The notes under the pieces are model-generated. The model ran no database searches, was not told the DNA's origin, and worked only from the letters and a program-made list of their open reading frames with translations. A stretch of 64,000 nucleotides of DNA from Nocardia nova NBRC 15556 (GTDB lineage Bacteria; Actinomycetota; Actinomycetes; Mycobacteriales; Mycobacteriaceae). The position numbers and the translations under genes were made by a program. This document shows, one piece after another, positions 24,820 to 33,381 of this stretch (positions are counted from its first letter, which is position 1; each line of letters opens with the position of its first letter). Where the stretch lies: contig NZ_BDBN01000045.1 in the NCBI RefSeq assembly GCF_001613005.1, positions 16,135-80,134 on the forward strand. The letters run 5' to 3'.

Positions 24820-26721
24820 TCAGGGCGGTCCCAGCACTCCCGTGACGATCGTGATGGTCGCGTTGCGCGCCACCGACGAACCCGGTCGGGGCTGCTGATC
24901 GATCACCCGGCCGACATTGCTCGCGTCGAATGTGCCCTGCGTGCTCTGGCTGATCTGGCCCACACCGCCGGTCCAGCCCACCGAGCGCAGTTTGTCCACG
25001 GCTTGCGACGGGGTGAGGCCGGTCAGCGACGGCATGGTGATCTGGTCGCTGGAGACCTGGACCGTGATGGTCGAGCCCTTGTCGGCCATGGAGCCGCCGG
25101 CCGGATCGGTGGACAGCACCTCACCGGCGGGCCGCGACGAGCTGACCTTCTGGATCACGACCTTGAACCCCGCGCTGTCGGCCAGGTTCGGTTCGGCCAC
25201 ATCGATCGACTGACCCACCACATCGGGCACGCGAACCTGGTCCGGACCCTTGCCGAGGGTGATCGTCACCTTGGAACCGGCATCGATCCTGGTGCCGGCG
25301 GCGGGGGATTCGGCGATCACCTTGTCCTTGTCCTCCGGACTGGAGGCGCCCCGCTGGATCTGCGGATCCAGCAGTAGCCCGGCCGCGTTCAAATTCTGCT
25401 CGGCCTGCTGCTGAGTGAGTTTCGTCAGCTGTGGCACCGGTACCTGCTGCGGTCCGGTCGAAATCTGCAGGGTCACCGTGGACCCCTTGTCCACCCGAGC
25501 GCCGCCGAGCGGCTGCGTCGCGACCACATTGCCGCTGGCGACCTTGCCGTCCGGTTTCTGCTGGATGGCGACGTCGAAGCCCAGCTTCTCCAGATCGCTC
25601 TGCGCTTCCTGGGCGGGTCTGTTGGCCAGATCGGGGATCGCGACCTGATCGGGCCGGCTGCCCGGCCCGATCAACACCCAAAACAGCGCGACCAGCACCG
25701 CGACCACCGCGGCCGCGCCGATGCCGATCCACAACTTGCGTCTGGACCCCTCGGATTCGGGTTCCGGTTCGTCGTCGCCGTCGTTGCGTTCGACCGTGCG
25801 GTAACTACGCGGTTCGGGATCCATACTGCCGAGGAAGGTGGTGCGGTCCTCCTCGGTCATCACCATCGGGGCCTGCGGCTTCTGGCCGCCCAGCACCCGG
25901 ATCAGATCGGCGCGCATCTCGGCCGCGGACTGATACCGGTTGGCCGGATTCTTGCTCATCGCCTTGAGGATGACCGAATCGAGTTCGCGCGGTACGCCGG
26001 GATGAACCAGCGACGGCAGCTTCGGATCCTCGCGGACATGCTGGTAGGCGACGGCGACCGGCGAGTCGCCGGTGAAAGGTGGCTGCCCCGTGAGGATTTC
26101 GTACAGCACACAGCCGACGGAGTACACATCGGACCGGGCGTCGACCTGCTCGCCGCGGGCTTGTTCCGGGGACAGATACTGCGCGGTGCCGATCACCGCG
26201 GCGGTCTGGGTCATCGGATTCGAACTGTCCGCGATGGCGCGCGCGATGCCGAAGTCCATCACCTTCACCGCACCCTGGCGGTTGATCATGATGTTGGCCG
26301 GCTTCATGTCGCGATGCACGATGCCGTTCTTGTGGCTGAAATCCAGTGCGGCACAGACATCGGCGATGATCTCCATCGCCCGCCGCGGCGGCAGCGGACC
26401 CTTGCCGCGCACGATATCGCGCAGCGTCTCGCCGTCGACGTACTCCATCACGATGTAGGGCAGCGGGCCGCCGTCCACCTCGGCCTCGCCGGTGTCGTAC
26501 ACCGCGACGATCGCCGGATGGTTCAACGCCGCCGCATTCTGCGCCTCGCGCTTGAACCGCAGATAGAACGTGGGGTCGCGAGCGAGGTCGGCGCGCAGCA
26601 CCTTGATCGCCACGTCGCGACCCAGCCGCAGGTCACGAGCCTTGTGCACCTCCGACATACCGCCGAATCCGATGATCTCGCCCAGTTCGTAGCGAGAAGA
26701 CAGATTCTTCGGGGTCGTCAT
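24820..26721 (-). CDS. pknB: Serine/threonine protein kinase PknB with PASTA domains
   Basis: 633-residue membrane kinase. The kinase domain (about 11-275) has the Gly-rich loop GFGGMSEV, K40, catalytic HRDMKPAN (D138), DFG (156-158) and activation-loop T171 and T173, numbered as in M. tuberculosis PknB. One membrane helix (about 334-354) is followed by four extracellular PASTA repeats to the end, which bind peptidoglycan fragments. It controls wall synthesis and division by phosphorylating proteins including FHA partners. The ATG overlaps the pknA stop by four bases. The open frame upstream of 26721 is only an out-of-frame reading of pknA. Confidence 0.97.
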   Translation of the reverse strand: MTTPKNLSSRYELGEIIGFGGMSEVHKARDLRLGRDVAIKVLRADLARDPTFYLRFKREAQNAAALNHPAIVAVYDTGEAEVDGGPLPYIVMEYVDGETLRDIVRGKGPLPPRRAMEIIADVCAALDFSHKNGIVHRDMKPANIMINRQGAVKVMDFGIARAIADSSNPMTQTAAVIGTAQYLSPEQARGEQVDARSDVYSVGCVLYEILTGQPPFTGDSPVAVAYQHVREDPKLPSLVHPGVPRELDSVILKAMSKNPANRYQSAAEMRADLIRVLGGQKPQAPMVMTEEDRTTFLGSMDPEPRSYRTVERNDGDDEPEPESEGSRRKLWIGIGAAAVVAVLVALFWVLIGPGSRPDQVAIPDLANRPAQEAQSDLEKLGFDVAIQQKPDGKVASGNVVATQPLGGARVDKGSTVTLQISTGPQQVPVPQLTKLTQQQAEQNLNAAGLLLDPQIQRGASSPEDKDKVIAESPAAGTRIDAGSKVTITLGKGPDQVRVPDVVGQSIDVAEPNLADSAGFKVVIQKVSSSRPAGEVLSTDPAGGSMADKGSTITVQVSSDQITMPSLTGLTPSQAVDKLRSVGWTGGVGQISQSTQGTFDASNVGRVIDQQPRPGSSVARNATITIVTGVLGPP

Positions 26722-28223
26722 GGCATTCCTTGTGAGGAGGTTTCGGGGTATCTGCTGCTGTCGGCTTCGTGCGTACCGCCGACCCCCGGCAGTGAATCGC
26801 CGGCCCCCGGCAATGGTAGGTCGAGCGAGGGGTAGGACGGGCGAGTTGTGGGGCGTGTGGTGCGGGTCGGCCGCTCCCGGGTGGTGGTGGTCGTCGGCGG
26901 TGCGGTGGTGGTCGTGGTCGGCGGGGGTGTCGTCGTCGTGGTCGGCTCGGGAGTCGTCGTCACCACCGGCGGCGGGGCCGGTTGGGTGGTGGTGGTCGGT
27001 TCCTCGGTCGTCGTCCACACCGTGGTCGGCGGCGGAGGCGCGACGACGGAGGTGGTCGACTTCACCGGCGACACCGTCGAATCCGGCGCCTTACCGCTGA
27101 GCAGCACCCACGCGGCCAGGCCGCCGAGCAGCACCGCGCCGGCGCCGAGCCCGGCCATCACCTTCTGACCGGTGGTGAATCCCGACTTCTCGCCGTCCTC
27201 GTCCGGGCCGCCGGGACCCGGCATCATGGCCGTCGAACCTGCCGCCGCGCCCACCCGGGCCGGTTCGGCGGTCGGGTAGCGGACGGTCGCGCCGTCGTAG
27301 TCGTTGCGTGGGATCACCGCGGTCGGACCGGGCGGGAGTACGCGAGTCGCACCGGTCTGCGGCACCGCACCTCCGCGCGGCGGCGGTGGGCGTCGACCGG
27401 CCCGGACCGCGGCCACGGCATCGGCGAATTCGCCGCCGCTGTGGTAGCGCCGCGTCGGATCCTTGGTCATCGTGATGTCGATCAGCTCGCGCACGTTCGG
27501 CGGCAGATCGGCCGGCATCGGCGGGGGCGCCTCGCGCACATGCTTCATCGCCACCGTCAGGGCACCGTCGCCGGTGAACGGCCGATGGCCCGACAGCGCC
27601 TCGTAGCCGACGACGCCGAGCGAGTACACATCGCTGGCCGAGGTGGCGTCCTCGCCGGTGGCCTGCTCGGGGGCGATGTACTGGGCGGTGCCCATCACCA
27701 TGCCGGTCTTGGTCACCGGTGAGGCGTCGACCGCCTTCGCGATGCCGAAGTCGGTGATCTTCACCTGACCCGTGGGGGTGACCAGGATATTGCCGGGCTT
27801 CACGTCGCGGTGGACGACGCCCGCGGCATGGGCGACCTCGAGGGCGCGGCTGGTCTGTTCCAGCATGTCCAGACCCTGGCCGACCGAGAGCCGGCCGAGC
27901 CGGTTCAGCACCGCGTTCAGCGGTTCGCCCTGGACCAGCTCCATCACGAGGTAGGCGGTTTCACCACCCTGTGGATCGTAGGTCTCGCCGTAGTCGTAGA
28001 CGCCTGCGATGCCGGGGTGGTTGAGCTGGGCGGTGGTCTTGGCCTCGGTCTTGAACCGATGCCGGAACGTCGGATCCGCGGAGAATTCGGCCTTGAGGAC
28101 CTTCACCGCGACCCGGCGGTCCAGGCGGGTGTCCAATGCCTCCCACACCTGGCCCATACCGCCCGTGGCGATCAGACGTTGCAGCCGATACCGATCGGCG
28201 ATCAGGGCACCGTTGTTCAGCAT
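26718..28223 (-). CDS. pknA: Serine/threonine protein kinase PknA
   Basis: 501 residues. Kinase domain about 11-270 with the Gly-rich loop ATGGMGQV, K41, HRDVKPGN (D140), DFG (158-160) and activation-loop T171 and T173. A cytosolic linker leads to one membrane helix (about 353-375). The extracellular tail (380-501) is strikingly Pro/Thr-rich (runs of TTTTT and PPPTT) and has no PASTA domain. It acts with PknB on cell-shape proteins and is reversed by PstP. The tail is low-complexity and its length probably varies among strains. An 82-base gap separates it from pbpA. Confidence 0.97.
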   Translation of the reverse strand: MLNNGALIADRYRLQRLIATGGMGQVWEALDTRLDRRVAVKVLKAEFSADPTFRHRFKTEAKTTAQLNHPGIAGVYDYGETYDPQGGETAYLVMELVQGEPLNAVLNRLGRLSVGQGLDMLEQTSRALEVAHAAGVVHRDVKPGNILVTPTGQVKITDFGIAKAVDASPVTKTGMVMGTAQYIAPEQATGEDATSASDVYSLGVVGYEALSGHRPFTGDGALTVAMKHVREAPPPMPADLPPNVRELIDITMTKDPTRRYHSGGEFADAVAAVRAGRRPPPPRGGAVPQTGATRVLPPGPTAVIPRNDYDGATVRYPTAEPARVGAAAGSTAMMPGPGGPDEDGEKSGFTTGQKVMAGLGAGAVLLGGLAAWVLLSGKAPDSTVSPVKSTTSVVAPPPPTTVWTTTEEPTTTTQPAPPPVVTTTPEPTTTTTPPPTTTTTAPPTTTTTRERPTRTTRPTTRPSYPSLDLPLPGAGDSLPGVGGTHEADSSRYPETSSQGMP

Positions 28224-28305
28224 GGCCGCCCCCGTCGGTAGGTTCGCCGATCACGACGTTGTTGCATATCCACCTGGGGTCCTGGTCCTCGCTTACTCAT
28301 TGTTC

Positions 28306-29772
28306 TCAGCCCCCCTGCAATCCGGCATCCAGCACCGCCCGTGCCACCGGCGCCGCCACCGATCCACCGGTCGCCGCCAGGGCACGGTCGCCGCCGTTCT
28401 CCACGATGACAGCGATCGCGATCTTCGGGTTCTGGGCCGGCGCGAACGCTATGTACCAGGCGTGCGGCGGGGTGTTGCGCGGGTCGCTGCCGTGTTCGGC
28501 GGTGCCCGTCTTGGAAGCGATCTGGTACGGCCGCGGCTGGGTGCCCCCGGCCGTGGACTTCTCCGAATCGATCATCAGCCCGGTCAGCTGGCTGGCCACC
28601 GGGGCGCTGATCGCCTGCCCGACCGACACCGGTTTGGTGGTGGACAGATCGCGCAGGTCGGGACCCTGGGTCCGGTCGACCAGATGCGGTTCCATCCGCA
28701 CACCGCCATTGGCTACGGTAGCCGCGATCACCGCATCGTCGAGCGGGGTGAGAGCCACGTCTCGTTGTCCGATGCTGGTCTGCGCGAGCGCCGCGTTGTC
28801 CGGAATCGGCCCGACGGTGCTGTCGGCCACCGGAATCGGAATGCCCGAATGCGGGCCGATGCCGAAGGCCGCGGCCTCGTCCTTGAGTTTGGCCGCACCC
28901 ACCTTCATGCCGATCTCGGCGAAGGCGGTGTTGCACGAGAGCCGGAACGCGTCGTGCATGGTCGCGGTCGCACCGCCGCCACACGGGGTGCCGTTGTAGT
29001 TCTCCAGCGTGGTGTTCGTACCGGGCAGGGTGATGTTCGGCGCGGCGGTGAACGCGTCCTCCGGCTTGATCCCCATCGACAGCGCGGCCGCGGCGACGAC
29101 GACCTTGAACGTCGAACCGGGCGGATATGTCTGCGACACCGCACGATTCAACATCGGCTGACCGGGGTCCGCGCTCAGCGATTCCCAGGCCTGGGTGGCA
29201 CGCGCGCCGTCGTGCGTGGACAGCTGGTTCGGGTCGTAGCTCGGTGTCGACACCATGGTCAGGATGCGGCCGGTACTCGGTTCGATGGCCACCACCGAAC
29301 CGGTGTAACCCTTGCTGGTGAGCTGGTCGTAGGCGACCTTCTGCATCATCGGATTGATGGTGGTCACCACATTGCCGCCGCGCGGATCGCGTCCGGAGAT
29401 CATATCGATCAGGCGGCGGCCGAACAGCGCGCTGTCGGACCCGTTGAGCACGGAATCCTCGGAACGCTCCAGACCGGTGCTGCCGTACTGCATCGAATAG
29501 AAGCCGGTCACCGGGGCGTAGGCGGAGGGGTCGGTGGGATAGGTGCGCAGATACTTGTAGCGGTCGTCGGTGGCCACCGAACTGGCGAGCACCGTGCCGC
29601 CCGCCGAGATCTGACCGCGCTGGCGGCTGTACTCGTCGAGCAGGACCCGGGAGTTGCGCGGGTCGTTGCGCAGGCTGTCGGCCTTGATCACCTGGACGTA
29701 GGTCGCGTTGACCAGCAGCGCGACGATCATCACCATGACGGCCATCGCGACCCGGCGGAGCGGGGTGTTCAT
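28306..29772 (-). CDS. pbpA: Penicillin-binding protein PbpA (transpeptidase)
   Basis: 488-residue class B PBP. An N-terminal membrane helix (about 7-25) precedes a dimerisation domain and a transpeptidase domain with all three motifs: S220-TFK (active-site serine in GSTFK), S279-CN and K421-TG. It cross-links peptidoglycan during growth, paired with the RodA glycosyltransferase. Its ATG overlaps the rodA stop by four bases. In mycobacteria PbpA is a PknB substrate. Length and motifs are normal. Confidence 0.96.
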   Translation of the reverse strand: MNTPLRRVAMAVMVMIVALLVNATYVQVIKADSLRNDPRNSRVLLDEYSRQRGQISAGGTVLASSVATDDRYKYLRTYPTDPSAYAPVTGFYSMQYGSTGLERSEDSVLNGSDSALFGRRLIDMISGRDPRGGNVVTTINPMMQKVAYDQLTSKGYTGSVVAIEPSTGRILTMVSTPSYDPNQLSTHDGARATQAWESLSADPGQPMLNRAVSQTYPPGSTFKVVVAAAALSMGIKPEDAFTAAPNITLPGTNTTLENYNGTPCGGGATATMHDAFRLSCNTAFAEIGMKVGAAKLKDEAAAFGIGPHSGIPIPVADSTVGPIPDNAALAQTSIGQRDVALTPLDDAVIAATVANGGVRMEPHLVDRTQGPDLRDLSTTKPVSVGQAISAPVASQLTGLMIDSEKSTAGGTQPRPYQIASKTGTAEHGSDPRNTPPHAWYIAFAPAQNPKIAIAVIVENGGDRALAATGGSVAAPVARAVLDAGLQGG

Positions 29773-31253
29773 GCCGGCTCTCCCTTCTCGGGTCGGGGCG
29801 TCTCGGCGCGGATCATCTCGGTCTGCGCTTCGGCGATCGGCGCGGCTTCCCGGCGGCGAGCCGGCGCCGGCGCACGAGCGGCGTCGGAGATCTTGACCAG
29901 CAACGCCAGCAGGGCGTAGTTCGCGAGCAGCGAGGAGCCGCCGTAGGACACGAAGGGGGTGGTGAGTCCGGTCAGGGGAATCAGTTTGGTGACGCCACCC
30001 ACCACCACGAATACCTGAATGGCGATCGTGAACGCCAATCCGGCGGCGAGCAGCTTGCCGAAACTGTCGCGGACCGCCAGTGCCGTGCGCAGGCCGCGCA
30101 CCACGAAGACGGCGAACAGCATCAGCATCGCGGTGAGCCCGATCAGGCCCAGCTCCTCACCGATGGTGGCGACGATGAAGTCGGTCTTGGCGAACGGCAC
30201 CTGCGAGGGCCGTCCGCTGCCGAGTCCGGTTCCGGCCAGGCCGCCGGTCGCGAGCCCGAACAGCGATTGCGAGATCTGGTAACCGGTGTTGTTGTAGTCG
30301 TCGAACGGGTGCAACCACGTCGACACCCGCACCCGCACGTGGCCGAAGGCGTTGTAGGCGAGGAAGAATCCGAGCGCGAGCAGTCCGGCACCGACGATCA
30401 GCCAGCCCACCCGTTCGGTCGCGATGTAGAGCATGGCCAGCACGGTCGCGAAGATCAGCAGCGAGGTGCCGAGGTCCTTCTCGAAGAACAACACGACCAG
30501 GCAGGCCGCCCACACCAGCAGAATCGGGCCGAGGTCGCGCGGTCGCGGCAACTCCATCCCCAGGACGTGGCGTCCGGCCGCGGTGAACAGATCGCGCTTG
30601 GCGACCAGTACCGAGGCGAAGAAGATGATCAGCAGGATCTTCGCGAACTCACCCGGCTGCACACTGAAACCCGGTAACCGGATCCAGATCTTGGCGCCGT
30701 TGGTTTCGGAGAATCTCCCGGGCAGCAGCGCCGGGATCATCAGCGCCACCAGGCCGAGCAGACCGAGCGTATAGCCGTAGCGGGCCAGGGTGCGGTAGTC
30801 GCGCAGCAGCACCAGCACCGCGATGAACAGGGTGATCCCCAGCGCTGTCCACAGCACCTGTTGATTGGCGTCGGGGGAGGGGATCGACCACGAATTGTGG
30901 ATCGCGGTCTGCTCGTCGGCGAGATCCAGGCGATGGATCAACACCAGCCCGAGTCCGTTGAGCAGCGCCGCGATCGGCAACAGCAGCGGATCGGCGAACG
31001 GGGCGAACCGCCGCACCGCCAGATGGGCGACACCGAACAGCGCCAGATAGGCGAAACCCAATTTGGCCAGATCCCAGGTGATTTCCTGATCCTGACTGGC
31101 CTCCACCAGCACCAGCGCAACCGTGGTGATGACCACCGCGAAACCCAGCAGCAACAGTTCGACGTTGCGGCGGGTCGAGGGTGGCGGCGCGGGAGCGAAC
31201 CCGCCCGGTGGACTGGGGAACGCTCCAGCGGACGGCGGTGCCGGTGCGGACAT
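29769..31253 (-). CDS. rodA: RodA/FtsW family peptidoglycan glycosyltransferase
   Basis: 494-residue SEDS protein with about ten membrane helices after a Pro-rich N-terminus. Characteristic blocks are LGLLGLVALMIPALLPG, FSVQPGEFAKILLIIFFA, GFFLAYNAFGHVRVRV and TKLIPLTGLTTPFVSYGGSS near the C-terminus. SEDS proteins polymerise glycan strands from lipid II and work with a class B PBP, here the adjacent PbpA. The ATG overlaps the pstP stop by one base (TGATG), so translation is coupled. Confidence 0.95.
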   Translation of the reverse strand: MSAPAPPSAGAFPSPPGGFAPAPPPSTRRNVELLLLGFAVVITTVALVLVEASQDQEITWDLAKLGFAYLALFGVAHLAVRRFAPFADPLLLPIAALLNGLGLVLIHRLDLADEQTAIHNSWSIPSPDANQQVLWTALGITLFIAVLVLLRDYRTLARYGYTLGLLGLVALMIPALLPGRFSETNGAKIWIRLPGFSVQPGEFAKILLIIFFASVLVAKRDLFTAAGRHVLGMELPRPRDLGPILLVWAACLVVLFFEKDLGTSLLIFATVLAMLYIATERVGWLIVGAGLLALGFFLAYNAFGHVRVRVSTWLHPFDDYNNTGYQISQSLFGLATGGLAGTGLGSGRPSQVPFAKTDFIVATIGEELGLIGLTAMLMLFAVFVVRGLRTALAVRDSFGKLLAAGLAFTIAIQVFVVVGGVTKLIPLTGLTTPFVSYGGSSLLANYALLALLVKISDAARAPAPARRREAAPIAEAQTEMIRAETPRPEKGEPA

Positions 31254-32731
31254 CAGTCCGCCTTCCTGCAGTTCTCCCCCGGAGTCTGAGGGGCCGGCGC
31301 CGCGGTGGTGGGTGCCGGCTGCTCGGAATGGGCGGGGGCATTGGTCGGGTTCGGCGCGGCCGTACCCGGGGTGTTGGGCGCGGGGGAGGGTGCGGGAGCC
31401 GGGCTGCCCGGGGCCGCGGTGCTGCCCTCGGCGGGCGGCGGCGGGGCGACCGGCGGCGCCGGCTTGACGCAGACGGGCAACAGATCGGTGGCGGCCAGCT
31501 TCTCCAGCTGCCCGCGGGTGGAGTCGAATCCACCCGGCGGCAGCAGGCCGTTGTTGACCTTGTCGCGGCCGGTCTGCTGCAGATCGGCTACGGCCAGCTG
31601 CTTACACCCGCTGGGGAACCCGGCGCCGGGGCGCATGAGGGTGACCTTGTTGTGCGAGTCGACGCAGACCAGCTGGTCCACATCCTGAATCGAATAGCCG
31701 AGGACCGAGCCGGGCAGACCGCGCATGATCACCACGTTGCCGTTGTCGGCGCCCACGTAGTAGTTGCTGCGAATCATCTTGTAGCCCACCACGAGTCCGA
31801 CCACGACGGCCACGACCAGGGCGACGGCCAGCGCGATCCAGCGGCCCTTGTGACTCTTGTGCGGCTCGGGCGGTTCCGCCGCGACCGCGGCCCGGCGAGG
31901 TGCCGCTCGCGGGGGACGCATGGCGGCGGCACGCCCGGCGGCGGTGTTGGGCGGCGGGGTGTCCTCGTCCTCACCGGAGGCCGCACCCGCGACGATGGGG
32001 TGGCTCTGGCCGTAGTCGAGATCGATCACATCGGCGACGACGACGGTCACATTGTCGGGACCGCCGCTGCGCAGGGCCAATTCGATGAGCCGGTCGGCCG
32101 CCTCGTCGGTATTGCCCTCGCGCAGGGTGTTCGCGATGGTCTCGTCGCTCACCACGTCGGACAGGCCGTCCGAACACAGCAGATAGCGGTCACCGGCGCG
32201 GGCTTCCCGGACGATGAGCGTCGGCTCGATCTCGTTTCCGGTGAGTGCCCGCATGATCAGTGACCGCTGCGGATGGGTGTGGGCCTGCTCCGGGGTGATC
32301 CGGCCCTCGTCGACCAGCGACTGGACGAAGGTGTCGTCGCGGGTGATCTGGGCGAGCTCGCCGTTGCGGAGCAGATAGGCCCGGGAGTCGCCGATATGGG
32401 CGAGGCCGAGCTTCTTGCCCGCGAACAGGATGGTGGTGAGCGTGGTGCCCATACCGTCGAGTTCGGGTTCCTCCTCGACCTGGTCGGCGATCGCGGCGTT
32501 GCCTTCGCGAATCGCCCGGTCGAGTTTGCCGAGCAGATCGTCGCCGGGCTCGTCGTCGTCGAGATGAGCCAGCGCGGCGATCATCAACTGCGAGGCCACC
32601 TCACCGGCGGCGTGCCCGCCCATGCCGTCGGCGAGCGCCAGCAGGCGTGCACCGGCATAGACGGAGTCCTCGTTGTTCGCCCGGACGAGACCACGGTCGC
32701 TACGCGCTGCGTAGCGGAGAACTTGAGTCAC
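31253..32731 (-). CDS. pstP: PP2C-type Ser/Thr protein phosphatase PstP
   Basis: 492 residues. The PP2C catalytic domain (1-240) carries metal-binding motifs RSDRGLVRANNED (D22), ADGMGGH (D35), GDSRAYL and SDGLSDV, and DNVTVVVA near 232. A juxtamembrane region is followed by one helix (about 294-316) and an extracellular Ala/Pro/Thr-rich tail. It removes phosphates from PknA, PknB and their substrates. The start is GTG, overlapping the fhaB stop by four bases. Confidence 0.96.
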   Translation of the reverse strand: MTQVLRYAARSDRGLVRANNEDSVYAGARLLALADGMGGHAAGEVASQLMIAALAHLDDDEPGDDLLGKLDRAIREGNAAIADQVEEEPELDGMGTTLTTILFAGKKLGLAHIGDSRAYLLRNGELAQITRDDTFVQSLVDEGRITPEQAHTHPQRSLIMRALTGNEIEPTLIVREARAGDRYLLCSDGLSDVVSDETIANTLREGNTDEAADRLIELALRSGGPDNVTVVVADVIDLDYGQSHPIVAGAASGEDEDTPPPNTAAGRAAAMRPPRAAPRRAAVAAEPPEPHKSHKGRWIALAVALVVAVVVGLVVGYKMIRSNYYVGADNGNVVIMRGLPGSVLGYSIQDVDQLVCVDSHNKVTLMRPGAGFPSGCKQLAVADLQQTGRDKVNNGLLPPGGFDSTRGQLEKLAATDLLPVCVKPAPPVAPPPPAEGSTAAPGSPAPAPSPAPNTPGTAAPNPTNAPAHSEQPAPTTAAPAPQTPGENCRKAD

Positions 32732-33195
32732 GATCGCAGCTCGATCACAGTCTTACCGACACGGACAGGGGTGCCGAGCGGAACTCGGACGGGGGTGGTG
32801 ACCTTCGCTCGATCGAGGTAGGTCCCGTTGGTCGATCCTAAGTCTTCGACGTACCAGTCCTCGCCGCGCGGCGATAACCGTGCATGCCGGGTCGAGGCGT
32901 AGTCGTCGGTCAGTACCAGCGTGGAGTCGTCTGCACGCCCGATGAGCACCGGTTGGGTGCCGAGCGTGATCCGAGTGCCGGCGAGTGAACCCTGAGTCAC
33001 CACTAGATACTTGGCGCCCTTCTGGCCACGGCTGAAGGATGGCAGCACCACCGAACCTCGGGTGGGTCGGGGCTGGATCCGAATGCCTGATGCCGCGTAG
33101 ATGTCGCTGCGCAAGGTGCGAAGCACCGCCCACACGAACAGCCACAACAACAAGAGGAACCCCGCACGGGTCAACTGCAGGATCAGTCCCTGCAC
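32728..33195 (-). CDS. fhaB: FHA-domain protein FhaB (FipA-type)
   Basis: 155 residues from GTG (AGGAGG nine bases upstream). This start aligns with the M. tuberculosis start MQGLVLQLTRAGF, so the longer frame from 33246 is rejected. An N-terminal membrane helix (about 8-24) is followed by an FHA domain (75-150) with LIGRADDSTLVL, YASTRHARL and DLGSTNGTYL, the phosphothreonine pocket. It docks phosphorylated kinases at division and growth sites. It is first in the operon running to pknB. Confidence 0.95.
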   Translation of the reverse strand: MQGLILQLTRAGFLLLLWLFVWAVLRTLRSDIYAASGIRIQPRPTRGSVVLPSFSRGQKGAKYLVVTQGSLAGTRITLGTQPVLIGRADDSTLVLTDDYASTRHARLSPRGEDWYVEDLGSTNGTYLDRAKVTTPVRVPLGTPVRVGKTVIELRS

Positions 33196-33294
33196 GGCGC
33201 TCCACCTCCTGTTCGACCGGTCCCGTAGTGGCGTTTCGTCCCCCAACCGGCGTGCTGGTCAGCACGGCCCGGCTGCCGAGCGAATGTTGGCAGC

Positions 33295-33300
33295 ATAATA
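33295..33300 (-). promoter_or_regulatory. Candidate -10 element for the fhaB-pknB operon
   Basis: TATTAT on the minus strand, about 100 bases before the fhaB start, is the best -10 match in the gap; the -35 region is weak. It would start the fhaB-pstP-rodA-pbpA-pknA-pknB transcript with a leader of roughly 90 bases. Confidence 0.45.
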
Positions 33301-33381
33301 GGGCCGATGACCGGTTGCGATCACGATACGGGCGAGCGGTTTTCGCGCCCCATCGTGACCTGCACCGGCGAGCTTACGGGA

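Noticed and set aside
30845..30853. CTGTCCACA in rodA as a DnaA box
   Set aside because: A single off-consensus copy inside a coding region; expected by chance in this composition.
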